Origin: Actinomycetes bacterium
GTDB taxonomy: Bacteria; Actinomycetota; Actinomycetes; Streptosporangiales; Streptosporangiaceae
Direction: 5' to 3'
Assembly (NCBI GenBank): GCA_021793235.1
Contig: JAJYTD010000001.1
Span: 372,001 to 436,000 of the forward strand
DNA: 64,000 bases
Within the stretch, counting starts at the first letter, position 1. Each line of letters starts with the position of its first letter. Below are positions 17,470 to 26,325 of the stretch, in pieces. The notes under the pieces were generated by a model. It worked only from the letters and a program-made list of their open reading frames with translations. It searched no databases and was not told the DNA's origin. Both the position numbers and the translations under genes were made by a program.

Positions 17470-19131
17470 ATGCTGCGGTCGCTGGCCCGGAACCTGCGTC
17501 TCGACGCCCAACCCGCGGTGTTCTACCCCTCAGCGGGCCTGATCATCGCCTTCCTGATCTTCGGCGGCGTGTTCACCGACACTGCGGGCTACATCCTCGA
17601 AGACGTCCTCCTCGCCGGTATCACCGCCAACTTCGGCTGGCTGATGATCGGCGCGATCGCGGTCTTCATCGTCTTCTGCGTGTACCTCATCGTCGGCCCC
17701 TACGCCAAGATCCGGCTCGGCCCGCCCGACAGCCGCCCCGACTTCAGTTACCTGTCCTGGTTCGCCATGCTGTTCAGCGCCGGAATGGGGATCGGGCTGG
17801 TGTTCTACGGCGTCGCGGAGCCGCTGGTGCACTACGCCGACGCGCCGCGCACGGCCGACTCGACGGTGGAGTCCGCGCAGGACGCGATGGTGCTGGTCTT
17901 CCACCACTGGGGGCTGGGCCCGTGGGCGGTCTACGCGCTCCTCGGGCTGGCGCTCGCCTATTTCAGCTACCGCCACGAGCTGCCCCTGGTCGTGCGCTCC
18001 GCGCTGTATCCCATGATCGGCGAACGGATCAACGGGCCCATCGGCTACATCGTCGACGTCCTGGCGGTCCTCGGCACGCTGTTCGGTGTGGCCACCTCGC
18101 TCGGCCTCGGCGTCGTGCAGGTCAACGCCGCCTTCAGCTACGTCTTCGGGTTCGAGCACAGTATGGGCCTGCAGATGGTGCTCGTCGTCGTGATCACCCT
18201 CCTGGCCACGCTCTCCGTCGCATCAGGACTGGACAAGGGCATTCGGCTGCTCAGCCAGAGCAACCTCATCCTGGCCGCGGCGCTCCTGCTCTTCATCGCC
18301 CTCTCCGGGCCCACTGTGCTGCTCCTGTTCGCCTACTTCGAGAACATCGGCGGCTACTTCAACCAGATAATCCACACAACGCTGTGGAGCGGCACCTACA
18401 TCAGCGACCCCGCGGTGGACACCTGGTTGAGCAGTTGGACGCTCTTCTACTGGGCGTGGTGGATCTCCTGGTCGCCCTTTGTGGGCATGTTCATCGCGCG
18501 GATCTCCCGCGGCCGCACGGTCCGGGAGTTCGTGGCGGGCGTGCTGCTCGTTCCCGCTCTCCTGTCGTTCCTGTGGTTCACCGTCCTGGGCAACACCGCC
18601 ATCTCTTTGGAACTGACCGGGGCCGCCGACCTGCTCACCCCGACGTTCGCGGACTCCTCCTACTCCTTCTCGCTGTTCGCGCTCTTGGAGCAGTTCGCGT
18701 TCCCCACAGTGACCTCGATCCTGGCCGCGATCATCATCTCGCTCTTCTTCATTACCAGCTCCGACTCCGGCTCCTATGTGGTCAGCATGCTCAGCACGGG
18801 CGGCGATCCGGCGCCGCCGACGGTCATCCGGGTGTTCTGGGCGCTGACGGAAGGGGGAGCCGCCGTGGTCCTGCTCCTCGCCGGCGGGCTGACCGCGCTG
18901 CAGGCCGGGGCGCTGACCACCGGGCTGCCGTTCACCCTGGTCCTGTTCCTGGTGATGGCCGGGCTCTGGAAGGCGCTGCGCGCTGAAGGGAGGGGGGAGA
19001 TGCTGAGCCGGATCGGCGAGGACCCGAAAGCGGGCGGCCCCGATCGAGAGGACCGCGCCTCCCGGGAGAAGACGGCAGAGCACCGCCGCGGCGCCGGTTC
19101 TGCGGCCGAACGGGACGAGGGGAGCCGATGA
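17470..19131 (+). CDS. BCCT family transporter (choline/glycine betaine type)
   Basis: Secondary transporter of 553 aa with twelve membrane helices, importing a quaternary ammonium compound such as glycine betaine or choline with sodium or protons. Diagnostic sequences are WFAMLFSAGMGIGLVFYGVAE, the tryptophan-rich substrate box WTLFYWAWWISWSPFVGMF, and FFITSSDSGSYV near helix 10. The charged C-terminal tail of about 50 residues may sense osmotic state as in BetP-like proteins. AAGGAG lies upstream of the ATG. Its stop overlaps the start of a universal stress protein gene, linking the transporter to stress response. Confidence 0.95.
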   Translation: MLRSLARNLRLDAQPAVFYPSAGLIIAFLIFGGVFTDTAGYILEDVLLAGITANFGWLMIGAIAVFIVFCVYLIVGPYAKIRLGPPDSRPDFSYLSWFAMLFSAGMGIGLVFYGVAEPLVHYADAPRTADSTVESAQDAMVLVFHHWGLGPWAVYALLGLALAYFSYRHELPLVVRSALYPMIGERINGPIGYIVDVLAVLGTLFGVATSLGLGVVQVNAAFSYVFGFEHSMGLQMVLVVVITLLATLSVASGLDKGIRLLSQSNLILAAALLLFIALSGPTVLLLFAYFENIGGYFNQIIHTTLWSGTYISDPAVDTWLSSWTLFYWAWWISWSPFVGMFIARISRGRTVREFVAGVLLVPALLSFLWFTVLGNTAISLELTGAADLLTPTFADSSYSFSLFALLEQFAFPTVTSILAAIIISLFFITSSDSGSYVVSMLSTGGDPAPPTVIRVFWALTEGGAAVVLLLAGGLTALQAGALTTGLPFTLVLFLVMAGLWKALRAEGRGEMLSRIGEDPKAGGPDREDRASREKTAEHRRGAGSAAERDEGSR

Positions 19132-19574
19132 TGCGCATCGCCGTCGCCATCGACGCGGCCAGGGGGTCGGCGCGAGCCGTCCGCGCCGCGGTCAGGGAGG
19201 CCCAAGCCCACGGGGGGAGTATCGACGTCATCTACGTCTATCGGGACGCGGACCCGTTGGCGGCCTTCCCCAGCTACCCGGAGAAGGGGCGCGACCAGCG
19301 CGACCGCAAGGCGGCCGAGCAGCGCGCCGCCGATGCGCTGCGCAACTGGTTGGACAGCCTCGACATCGACTTCGGCGACGTCGAGGTCAACAGGATCGTC
19401 GTCAAGCACGCCAACCCCGCCCGGGCGCTGGTGGAGCGCTCCGGCGACTACGACCTGCTCTGCGTCGGCTCCCGGAACAGGGGGGTCTTTCCCGACCTGC
19501 GCCCCACCGTGGTCAGCGAACAGGTCGTACGCAACGCGCGCTGCTCGGTCCTGATCTCCCGAGAACGAGAATGA
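19128..19574 (+). CDS. Universal stress protein (UspA family)
   Basis: Cytoplasmic USP of 148 aa. It opens with MMRIAVAIDAARGSARAVRAA and ends with the nucleotide-binding type region LLCVGSRNRG followed by TVVSEQVVRNARCSVLI. The glycine pattern differs from the classic G-2x-G-9x-G(S/T) ATP-binding form, so ATP binding is uncertain. The ATG overlaps the TGA of the BCCT transporter (ATGA), so the two are co-translated. Separate USP partners for ion and solute transporters are known; here it would likely tune or respond to osmolyte uptake, which is an inference. Confidence 0.9.
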   Translation: MMRIAVAIDAARGSARAVRAAVREAQAHGGSIDVIYVYRDADPLAAFPSYPEKGRDQRDRKAAEQRAADALRNWLDSLDIDFGDVEVNRIVVKHANPARALVERSGDYDLLCVGSRNRGVFPDLRPTVVSEQVVRNARCSVLISRERE

Positions 19575-19619
19575 GCGGCAAGAGCCGCCCACGGTCGCCT
19601 CAGGGCAGGATCAGTACCT

Positions 19620-19800
19620 GGTTGCGGCAATGGGGGCCCCGCGAGCGCAGCGAGCAGGGATCGGTGTGCCGCCGAGCAGATCGGTACCTTTTGCGGAGGT
19701 AGCCCCCGAAGCCGTGGTGGCGGTCTGACGTTTGGCATCGGGCGTGTCCGGCGGCACGCCGGCATCCCTCGCTTCACTCGGGATGTCCCATTGCCGCCCC
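19620..19800. repeat. Possible miniature element bounded by GCGGCAATGGG inverted ends
   Basis: About 180 bp between the convergent USP and hydrolase genes. The left end GGTTGCGGCAATGGG is mirrored by CCCATTGCCGCC at the right end, and subterminal parts are partly complementary too (AGCAGGGAT and ATCCCTCGC). The same motif forms a compact hairpin at 2735-2781. No coding frame is present. It could be a MITE-like non-autonomous element or simply a large terminator. Confidence 0.45.
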
Positions 19801-19829
19801 CCGCGACCGCCCCCGCCGACATAGAAGCG

Positions 19830-20618
19830 TCAGCGAGGGCGGCCGGCGTCGATCGCGAGGCGGCGGACGGGCGCGGACCACGATTCGGAGTCCAGCCACG
19901 GGAACGAGTGGGCGCCGGGGACCTCCACATACCCTCCGCCGGGTCCCATCTTCGCCAGTTGCCGGGCCCATGCCTCGGTGCTGATCCGGTCCTGCTCACC
20001 GTGGATGACCAGGGATGGAACCCGCAATTGGCGCACCTGTTCCTCAAGGGGGTCGGCCAGGTGCACGAGCACCAGGTGGAGCAGTCGGCGGGCCCCCGCC
20101 CGTTTCCACTCTGGAATGTGCAGTTCACTGAGCCCGGGCGGCTCGTAGCGGCCGTTCAGCCGCCAGCGGATCAGTATCCGCAGCAGTCCCCGGGCCGACG
20201 GGTCCACGGTCGGGCCGGCCAGGACCACACCGGCCACAGCAGGATGTCCCACAGCGGCCCGGGCCGCGACCTGGGTTCCGCTGGAATGCCCGGCCAGGAT
20301 CACCGGCTCCAGGCACTGAGCCCTGATCCAGTCGGCCACACACTGGCCGAATTCCGGGACGTCCAACTCATGCGGGGGTTCGCCGCTGCCGGCGAACCCC
20401 GGCAACTCGACCAGGTGCGCGCGGGTCCAAGCGCCCAAGGCCCCCAGACCCGGCATGAGGTAGTCGGCGACCGACATGCCCTGGACCACCACGACCTCCG
20501 GGGTGTCCGGGCGGGCCCGCCCCACGCTCCTGCTGCGCATACGCCCCAGCGGCCCGTCATGGAAGCCGATGTCGACGTCCGTTGGAAACGGCGGTGCGTG
20601 GTCCTTGCTGTGTTTCAT
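19830..20618 (-). CDS. Alpha/beta hydrolase
   Basis: Hydrolase of 262 aa with the alpha/beta fold. The nucleophile elbow is AGHSSGT near residue 110, the acid is probably the aspartate in HGEQDRIS, and the catalytic histidine is in PGAHSFPW; an oxyanion-type VVVVQGMSVADY occurs near residue 45. An ATG at 20618 was chosen since family sequence starts after it; the frame remains open 65 codons further without recognisable features. Substrate unknown. It is divergent from the SDR gene that follows. Confidence 0.87.
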   Translation of the reverse strand: MKHSKDHAPPFPTDVDIGFHDGPLGRMRSRSVGRARPDTPEVVVVQGMSVADYLMPGLGALGAWTRAHLVELPGFAGSGEPPHELDVPEFGQCVADWIRAQCLEPVILAGHSSGTQVAARAAVGHPAVAGVVLAGPTVDPSARGLLRILIRWRLNGRYEPPGLSELHIPEWKRAGARRLLHLVLVHLADPLEEQVRQLRVPSLVIHGEQDRISTEAWARQLAKMGPGGGYVEVPGAHSFPWLDSESWSAPVRRLAIDAGRPR

Positions 20619-20825
20619 GGTCGTCCCACCAGGCCTTGGCAGCGCGCCCGCAGCCGGCCGCCATCCGTCGGGCGCCGGCTCTGCAGCGTGCAAGCGGCGG
20701 TCTGTGCCCGCTGCCCGATCGCACGGCGGACATGCGGCAGGGAAGCGGTCTGTTTGCCCCCCAGAGGCCGGGGTAGCGGCGGCTCCACCAGCCATATGCA
20801 CCACGACATGCAAAGGAACGGGTCT

Positions 20826-21794
20826 GTGCGGATCAAGGGTCGGGTCGCCGTCGTCACCGGCGCCTCAAGCGGTATCGGGCGGGCCACCGCACTGGCCTTC
20901 GCCAAGAAGGGGGCGGCGGTGGTGCTGGCGGCCCGGCGCGAGGAGGCGCTGGAGGAGGTCGCCGGGCAGTGCCGCGCCCGTGGCGGGCAGGCCCTCGCGG
21001 TCCCCACCGACGTCACCGACGACGAAGGCGTCGAGGAGCTGGCACGGCGCGCGGCCGCGGAGTTCGGGCGCATCGACGTGTGGATCAACTCCGCCGCCGT
21101 CACCGCGTTCGGCCCGTTCCGCGAGATGCCGTTGGCAGACTTTCGCAGGGTCGTGGACGTGAACCTGATGGGATATGTCCACGGGGCCCGGGCCGCCCTG
21201 CCCTATCTGCGGGAACAGGGAGAAGGCGTCGTGGTCAACGTCTCCTCGATCGCGGGCGTGGTGGCCCAGCCCTACACCCACGCCTACGGAATGACGAAAT
21301 CCGCCATCCGCATGCTCAGTACGAGCCTTCGCCAGGAGCTGCGGCTGGAGGGCGCCGACGGGGTCCATGTGTGCAGCGTGCTCCCGGCTACGATCGACAC
21401 GCCGCTGTTCCAGCACGCCGCCAACTACACCGGGCGCAAGGCGCAGGCGATGCCCCCGGTATACATACCTGAGAGCGTGGCCCGCGCCATCGTCAACCTG
21501 GTGCGTGTACCGCGCCGTGAGATCGTCGTCGGCCCCGGCCGCGGCCTGGTCCCTCTGGCCAAGACCGCTCCGGGGGTGACCGAGCGGATCATGCGGGCCC
21601 AGGTGGACCGCTTCCATCTGTCGCGCACGGAGACGGCCCCTGCCGACAGCGGCAACCTCCACCGGCCGATGCCGGGAACCGGGTCCGTGCACGGGGGGTG
21701 GCACGGCCGCCGCCGCACCGCCGTACGCCGCGTCGCCGCGGCAGTGGCGCTGGGCGCGGTCGCCGCCGCGTGCCTTGGCCGGAGTCGGCGCTGA
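20826..21794 (+). CDS. Short-chain dehydrogenase/reductase with C-terminal membrane anchor
   Basis: Classical SDR of 322 aa. The cofactor motif is TGASSGIG at the N-terminus, with AARREEAL after the second strand suggesting NADP preference; the catalytic set is asparagine in VDVNLMGY, serine in NVSSIAG, and YGMTK. The C-terminal 40 residues are unlike the soluble core: a basic linker and a hydrophobic run (VAAAVALGAVAAACLG) suggest membrane attachment. A GTG at 20826 was preferred because AAAGGA lies 8 nt upstream; ATGs at 20796 and 20808 are alternatives. The substrate is unknown. Confidence 0.88.
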   Translation: MRIKGRVAVVTGASSGIGRATALAFAKKGAAVVLAARREEALEEVAGQCRARGGQALAVPTDVTDDEGVEELARRAAAEFGRIDVWINSAAVTAFGPFREMPLADFRRVVDVNLMGYVHGARAALPYLREQGEGVVVNVSSIAGVVAQPYTHAYGMTKSAIRMLSTSLRQELRLEGADGVHVCSVLPATIDTPLFQHAANYTGRKAQAMPPVYIPESVARAIVNLVRVPRREIVVGPGRGLVPLAKTAPGVTERIMRAQVDRFHLSRTETAPADSGNLHRPMPGTGSVHGGWHGRRRTAVRRVAAAVALGAVAAACLGRSRR

Positions 21795-21853
21795 ACCGGT
21801 ACTGAATCGGCGCTGAATCGTCCGACAGTGGAGGGCGAGCGAAGGAGGTGCTC

Positions 21854-23215
21854 ATGGGGCGCGTGCGCGCTGCCCGGATGCTGACCGACTTCGACTCGTC
21901 GGTGAACATGGTGCGCGCCATCAGCCGCTTCCTCCGTGGCAAGGACCACCGCGCCATGTCCATGGGACCCGGCTCGCCCATGCTGGCCGGGGCCGCATCG
22001 GCGGCGCCGAGCCCGCTGCGCCGGGCGACCTTCACCACCATGGGGCGCATCCAGGGGGTCCCGCTGAACCAGGCGCGGCAGGTGCGCGCCGACGAACTCA
22101 CCGAGTGGGTGACGCGGCAGTACGGCCCCGGCCCGTACCCGGCCGTCATCGTCGGCTCGGCCAGCGGGGCGGCGGTGTTCCTGGCGGCGGCGCTGCGGGC
22201 GCCGTTCCTGCCGCAGAGCCTGCTGGTGGCGCTTCGTGACACCGCCACCCATCCGGATGATCCCGTCGGCGCGATGCACGCCGTGGCCCCCCTCGCGCGA
22301 ATGGTGGCGGCCAACAACCCCGAGTTGGCCGTGTACCACATGCACGACCCCGCCCAGGACCGCCCGATGCTGGAGAACATGGCCTACCTGCGGCTTAAGC
22401 GGCTGCGGCTCGGACCCGTATACGAGCGCTTCCTCCAGCAGCGGCTGGCGCCGGGGGCGACGGTCATCCAACTGGAGTGCACCCGCGACTGGCGGAGCCG
22501 ACAGGTGGGGGAGCGCACCTACTTTCAGTTCGGCTGCCTGGACGGGCTCTCAGAGGAGGAGTATCACCACGGCGGGCAGCGCATCGCCGACTACCTGGCC
22601 AGGGAGAACTCCTCCCGGTGGGGATGGGATCCGCCCGAGCCCGACGGTCGGCGTCCCGAGGCCGAATGGGGGTTCGACCCCGCGATCGCCGGCGATATCG
22701 AAGCCGTCGCCGCCCGCAACGGCTATGCGCTGCACCGGCTCACCATGGCAGAACCGCAGGAGCTGAGTCCGTTCGTGGCCGACCTGTACCGCTGGTGGTA
22801 CCGCGACCGCGGCATGCCCGCCGCCCGCCTGCTCGCCCAGTCCTACGTCCAATGGGACCCGATGTGGACGCTGCGCCTGGGCGCGGTCCCGTTCTGGCTC
22901 AGGTTCAACACGCGGCCCTCATATGCGGACCTGAGCCGCTACCTCGACGGCGCTGAGCCCTACGGCCGCATCCACTTGAACCTGTTCTCCCAGGGGCTGT
23001 GGTCGCCCGGAGTCGTGTCGATCGAGCAGTGGCACCGCCTCATCACCGCCCACGCCCGCGAACACGCGCAAATCATCGGGGTCGACACCGGCGCCTACCC
23101 CAGCGACACCGGCGGCACCCTGCGCTACCAGCCCGCGTTCGCGGCCCTGCCGCCCCGCTACCCGCTGCCCGCCCCGCTCACCATGGCCGACATCGACCGG
23201 TTCGGCTGGCCGTAG
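21854..23215 (+). CDS. Conserved-looking protein of unknown function
   Basis: Protein of 453 aa that I cannot place in a family. The start ATG at 21854 has an excellent RBS (GAAGGAGG, 21841-21848). Residues 95-125 contain a glycine/alanine-rich strand-loop-helix, AVIVGSASGAAVFLAAALRA, of Rossmann or hydrolase appearance but without a clean G-x-S-x-G. The middle has aromatic, charged stretches (YRWWYRDRGMPAARL, PFWLRFNTRPSY), and the C-terminus HLNLFSQGLWSPGV. No signal peptide or obvious membrane helix. Codon usage is typical of its neighbours, so it is a real gene. It follows the SDR by 60 bp and may share its transcript. Confidence 0.75.
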   Translation: MGRVRAARMLTDFDSSVNMVRAISRFLRGKDHRAMSMGPGSPMLAGAASAAPSPLRRATFTTMGRIQGVPLNQARQVRADELTEWVTRQYGPGPYPAVIVGSASGAAVFLAAALRAPFLPQSLLVALRDTATHPDDPVGAMHAVAPLARMVAANNPELAVYHMHDPAQDRPMLENMAYLRLKRLRLGPVYERFLQQRLAPGATVIQLECTRDWRSRQVGERTYFQFGCLDGLSEEEYHHGGQRIADYLARENSSRWGWDPPEPDGRRPEAEWGFDPAIAGDIEAVAARNGYALHRLTMAEPQELSPFVADLYRWWYRDRGMPAARLLAQSYVQWDPMWTLRLGAVPFWLRFNTRPSYADLSRYLDGAEPYGRIHLNLFSQGLWSPGVVSIEQWHRLITAHAREHAQIIGVDTGAYPSDTGGTLRYQPAFAALPPRYPLPAPLTMADIDRFGWP

Positions 23216-23517
23216 GCCCGCCCCCGTCCGCGGCGGGCTCCGCGCGTGACGCGCTTCTTACGGGTGGGCATATGTTCCCCTTTGATCGGTGGCCGGTCGC
23301 ACGCTCGGGGCGGTTGGGCCCCGCCGATGGATGCGACGTTGCCAAAGGTGAACTGCCCGCGTTCGCCCTTCGTATCCGCGGGAAAGTCCGCTGTGAACGG
23401 TGGGCTCTACCGTGCTCCTGTCGATCTCAGAAACATTGGGGCCATAAGCGCGGCCGAGGCCCCGATCGGCCCGAGATCGACGACTTCGGAGCCGGCGCCG
23501 CAGCGGTCTTCGCCGGA
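23216..23517. other. Gene-free gap between convergent genes
   Basis: A 302-bp stretch between the unknown protein and the GNAT gene, which point toward each other. It should contain terminators for both, but no strong hairpin with a U-tract was recognised. No coding frame with family features is present. Confidence 0.5.
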
Positions 23518-24117
23518 TCAGCTCCCCGGTCGGCGCAGCATGGCCCAGGTGCGGGGGCCGCCGCCGGGCAGGTCGTACTCGGCGGTGACCGTGAACCCTA
23601 GATGCCGGTACAGCCCGACATTGCGTTCGTCGGAGGTCTCCAGGAACGCGGGGACGCCGTCCTTTTCCGCCGCTTCGATACCCGGACGGATCACGGCGCT
23701 GCCCAGCCCCCGGCCCTGCCGGTCAGGGTCGACGCCGACCGAGCCGAGGAACCAGACGGGCTCCTGCGGGCGGTGGGGCCGCATGGCCGCCTCGGCCTCC
23801 TCATGCGCCTTGGCCCGATCGCCTGCGATTTCAACGAACTGCGGCCCGAGTTCGGCGAAGACGTCACCGGCTTTGGCGGTCTCCGGGGTGGTCCACACGG
23901 CTACCGCGTCCCCGCCCTCGCTGATCCAGACACGTCCGAAATCCAGGCCGATCCGGGAGATGAACAGTTCCTGGAACCGCTTCACACGTTCGACGTGCCG
24001 GTCGGCCGCGACCGTATGCCGCGTGAACGCGTAGTCGGCGAACGCACGCCCCAGCGTTTCGACCGCCCGGGGAACATCGCCACGGGTGGCCAGGCGTACG
24101 GTGTGGTCCAGGGCCAT
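23518..24117 (-). CDS. GNAT family N-acetyltransferase
   Basis: Acetyltransferase of 199 aa. The acetyl-CoA-binding core is WFLGSVGVDPDRQGRGLGSAV (the V-x-x-x-x-Q/R-x-x-G-x-G/A loop), followed by PAFLETSDERNVGLYRHLGF and a final PGGGPRTWAMLR. The N-terminal half with RAVETLGRAFADY and a VWTTPE strand matches the actinobacterial subgroup acting on small molecules. The start ATG at 24117 has GGAAGGA as RBS. Substrate unknown. It is divergent from the MDR oxidoreductase gene. Confidence 0.88.
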   Translation of the reverse strand: MALDHTVRLATRGDVPRAVETLGRAFADYAFTRHTVAADRHVERVKRFQELFISRIGLDFGRVWISEGGDAVAVWTTPETAKAGDVFAELGPQFVEIAGDRAKAHEEAEAAMRPHRPQEPVWFLGSVGVDPDRQGRGLGSAVIRPGIEAAEKDGVPAFLETSDERNVGLYRHLGFTVTAEYDLPGGGPRTWAMLRRPGS

Positions 24118-24368
24118 ACGGTTGGTCCTTCCGGATTTGCGGTGCTGTTGCGGCTGCACGGGCGCGTGCCGGTGCGGGCCCGGGGAACGAGGCTATCCGT
24201 GTCCACCGGCCGCGGGCCCGGCTGTGCGGACCGCTGTCCGGACCCGGCCGCGCGCGGCCGGGAAAAGAGCAGTGAGCTGAGTGTGGCGGGCGCGGGGAAC
24301 GGGCAGCGATGGCCATGGAACCCGCTGCGCGGGCAGCGCCCGGGAAAAGTGAGGAGACGGCCCCGACC

Positions 24369-25379
24369 ATGCCAGTGACCACCCGTGAAGTGCACCTCGT
24401 CGCCCGACCGCGAGGCGAGCCCACGCCCCAGGACTTCGCCCTGGTCCAACGGGAACTGCCCGAACTCCACGACCAGCAGCTGCTGGTGCGCAACCTGGCG
24501 GTCTCGGTCGACCCCTACATGCGCGGCAAGATGAACGGTGAACGCACCTACACCGACCCCTATGCGCTGAACGAGCCCATGGACGGCGGCGCGGTCGGCG
24601 TCGTGGAGCAATCCCGCAGCGCCGACTTCCCTGAAGGGACCGTGGTGCTGCACTCGGCCGGTTGGCGGGAGCACGCCGTGCTCGACACCGCACGGGTCCG
24701 CCCGGTCAACGTGCCCGAGTCCCTGTCCCCCTCCGCCTACCTGGGCGTGCTGGGGATGCCCGGGCTCACCGCCTACGTCGGGCTGCTGGACAAGGCCCGG
24801 ATGGTCCCCGGCGACACCGTGTTCGTCTCGGGTGCGGCCGGCGCCGTGGGCGGTACCGTCGGCCAGCTCGCCCGGATCAAGGGGGCCGAGCGTGTGATCG
24901 GCAGCGCCGGGTCGGCGGAGAAGGTCGCCTACCTCGTCGACGAGCTGGGGTTCGACGCGGCGTTCAACTACAAGGACGGCCCGGTGGCCGAGCAGCTGGC
25001 CCAGGCCGCGCCCGGGGGGATCGACGTCTACTTCGACAACGTCGGCGGCGAGCACCTGGAGGCCGCGATCGGCGCCGCCAACGACTTCGCCCGGTTCGCG
25101 CTGTGCGGCGCGATCTCCGCCTACAACGCGACCGAGCCGCAGCCCGGGCCGCGCAATATGCCCCTCATCGTCACCAAGCGGCTGAACCTGCAGGGTTTCA
25201 TCGTCAACGACAGCGATCGCAGCAGTGACTTCTACCGCGAGGTGGCCCCATTGGTGACCGAGGGCCGGCTGACGTTCGCCGAAACCACGGTCGACGGGTT
25301 GGACAACGCGGTAGAGGCGTTCATCTCGATGCTGCGCGGCGCCAACACCGGGAAAATGGTGGTCCGCACCAGCAGCTGA
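24369..25379 (+). CDS. NADP-dependent medium-chain oxidoreductase (LTB4DH/CurA-like)
   Basis: Zinc-independent MDR enzyme of 336 aa that probably reduces alpha,beta-unsaturated carbonyl compounds. Marks of the group are SVDPYMRGKMN near residue 45, LGMPGLTAYVGL, the NADP loop VFVSGAAGAVGGTVGQLA, DVYFDNVGGEHLEAAI, and the C-terminal FYREVAPLVTEGRL. The ATG at 24369 is preceded by GAGGAG; 20 codons of open frame upstream lack family sequence. Divergent from the GNAT gene and possibly part of a stress or detoxification pair with it. Confidence 0.92.
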   Translation: MPVTTREVHLVARPRGEPTPQDFALVQRELPELHDQQLLVRNLAVSVDPYMRGKMNGERTYTDPYALNEPMDGGAVGVVEQSRSADFPEGTVVLHSAGWREHAVLDTARVRPVNVPESLSPSAYLGVLGMPGLTAYVGLLDKARMVPGDTVFVSGAAGAVGGTVGQLARIKGAERVIGSAGSAEKVAYLVDELGFDAAFNYKDGPVAEQLAQAAPGGIDVYFDNVGGEHLEAAIGAANDFARFALCGAISAYNATEPQPGPRNMPLIVTKRLNLQGFIVNDSDRSSDFYREVAPLVTEGRLTFAETTVDGLDNAVEAFISMLRGANTGKMVVRTSS

Positions 25380-25520
25380 GCCCGTGGGGGCCGACATCGG
25401 CCCAGGGGCCGGGGTCCCACCGACCGTGAACTTTCTGCCGGAATCAGCGCTCAAAACGGCAATAAGAGCACGGCGGTCACCCGTACCCGTCCAGGGGTGC
25501 GGCCCCGCCTGACCAGCGCT

Positions 25521-25576
25521 GATCTCGGGAACACTTCCCTCTCGCGCGCTGGTGAGGGGGAAGTATCCCCGAGATC
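25521..25576. repeat. Inverted repeat, GATCTCGGG family, copy 1
   Basis: Arms 25521-25543 and 25554-25576 pair at 20 of 23 positions around a 10-nt loop. It lies between convergent genes (MDR oxidoreductase and HATPase) and would work as a bidirectional terminator. The outer GATCTCGGG / CCCGAGATCGGCGGG parts recur at 28004-28067. Confidence 0.75.
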
Positions 25577-25597
25577 GGCGGGAGGTAAGGGGGTGGG

Positions 25598-26089
25598 TCA
25601 GGGTGTGCTGTCGGCGCGGAGTTCGCACCAGACGGTGTGGCCGCGGGGGTCGGGCGGTGCGGTGGCGCCGCAGCGGTCACCGGTGAGCATGGCGACCATG
25701 GGCAGACCGCGCCCGGATTCGGTGCCGAGGTCGTCGAGTATGCCGGTGCGTATGTGCGGGACGGTGGGGGCTGCGGGGAGCGGCCCCATGTCGCGTACGG
25801 CGAGGAAGGCCCTGCGGTAGCCCGTCCACAGCGACACGGTGAAGAACCCGCCGGGCAGGCCGGAGCGAGTGTGGTGCAGCGTGTTCGTGGCGATCTCGCT
25901 GGCGCACAGCAGCAGGTCGCCCTGGAGAGTGGCGGGGTAGCGGTGGCGGCTGAGCCGCAGGTGGTGGCCGAGCCAATCGCGCATGGCCCCCACGCTCGCG
26001 GGCCGGCCGGCGAAGGTGAGCTGGTGGTCGGGCTCCCGCCGCCACGCGCCATCGGAGGGCCGCCCGGGTCGGGCGGTACTGTTGGACAT
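25598..26089 (-). CDS. HATPase-fold ATP-binding regulatory protein of a whiJ-type locus
   Basis: Protein of 163 aa with a stand-alone GHKL/anti-sigma type ATPase domain. The N-box is CASEIATNTLHHT, the G1 region AVRDMGPLP, and the G2 box ESGRGLPMV. Such small actinobacterial kinase-like proteins usually act as anti-sigma factors or regulators rather than enzymes. It is divergent from an XRE-DUF5753 gene and a DUF397 gene, the three families found together in whiJ/abaA-type loci of Streptomyces, where they influence development. The RBS AGGGAG precedes the ATG at 26089. Confidence 0.85.
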   Translation of the reverse strand: MSNSTARPGRPSDGAWRREPDHQLTFAGRPASVGAMRDWLGHHLRLSRHRYPATLQGDLLLCASEIATNTLHHTRSGLPGGFFTVSLWTGYRRAFLAVRDMGPLPAAPTVPHIRTGILDDLGTESGRGLPMVAMLTGDRCGATAPPDPRGHTVWCELRADSTP

Positions 26090-26128
26090 GTTCTGCTCCC
26101 TGGTTGCCTCAGGTGAGTGGGACTTAAG

Positions 26129-26162
26129 GCCCTGGCCGGGTGATGCCGCACCCGGCCAGGGC
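26129..26162. terminator. 14-bp perfect hairpin with T-rich tail
   Basis: Arms 26129-26142 and 26149-26162 are perfectly complementary with a 6-nt loop, followed on the plus strand by TGTTTTGTG. It resembles an intrinsic terminator but lies in the divergent region, about 40 bp upstream of the HATPase start, where no plus-strand gene ends. It could be an attenuator in the HATPase leader or a relic. Confidence 0.65.
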
Positions 26163-26325
26163 TGTTTTGTGTGCGGCCTCGCCTGTCTTCCCTGGTAACC
26201 CTGCGTATCCGTGCGATGCCGCGTTAGATAAGAGTGTGATGCTCGACATAGATGATGTCAAGAAGCTTTGAGCAATAAGTATCACGCAACTTGCATGGCG
26301 TATTTGAGGTTGGCACTCTGGATGG

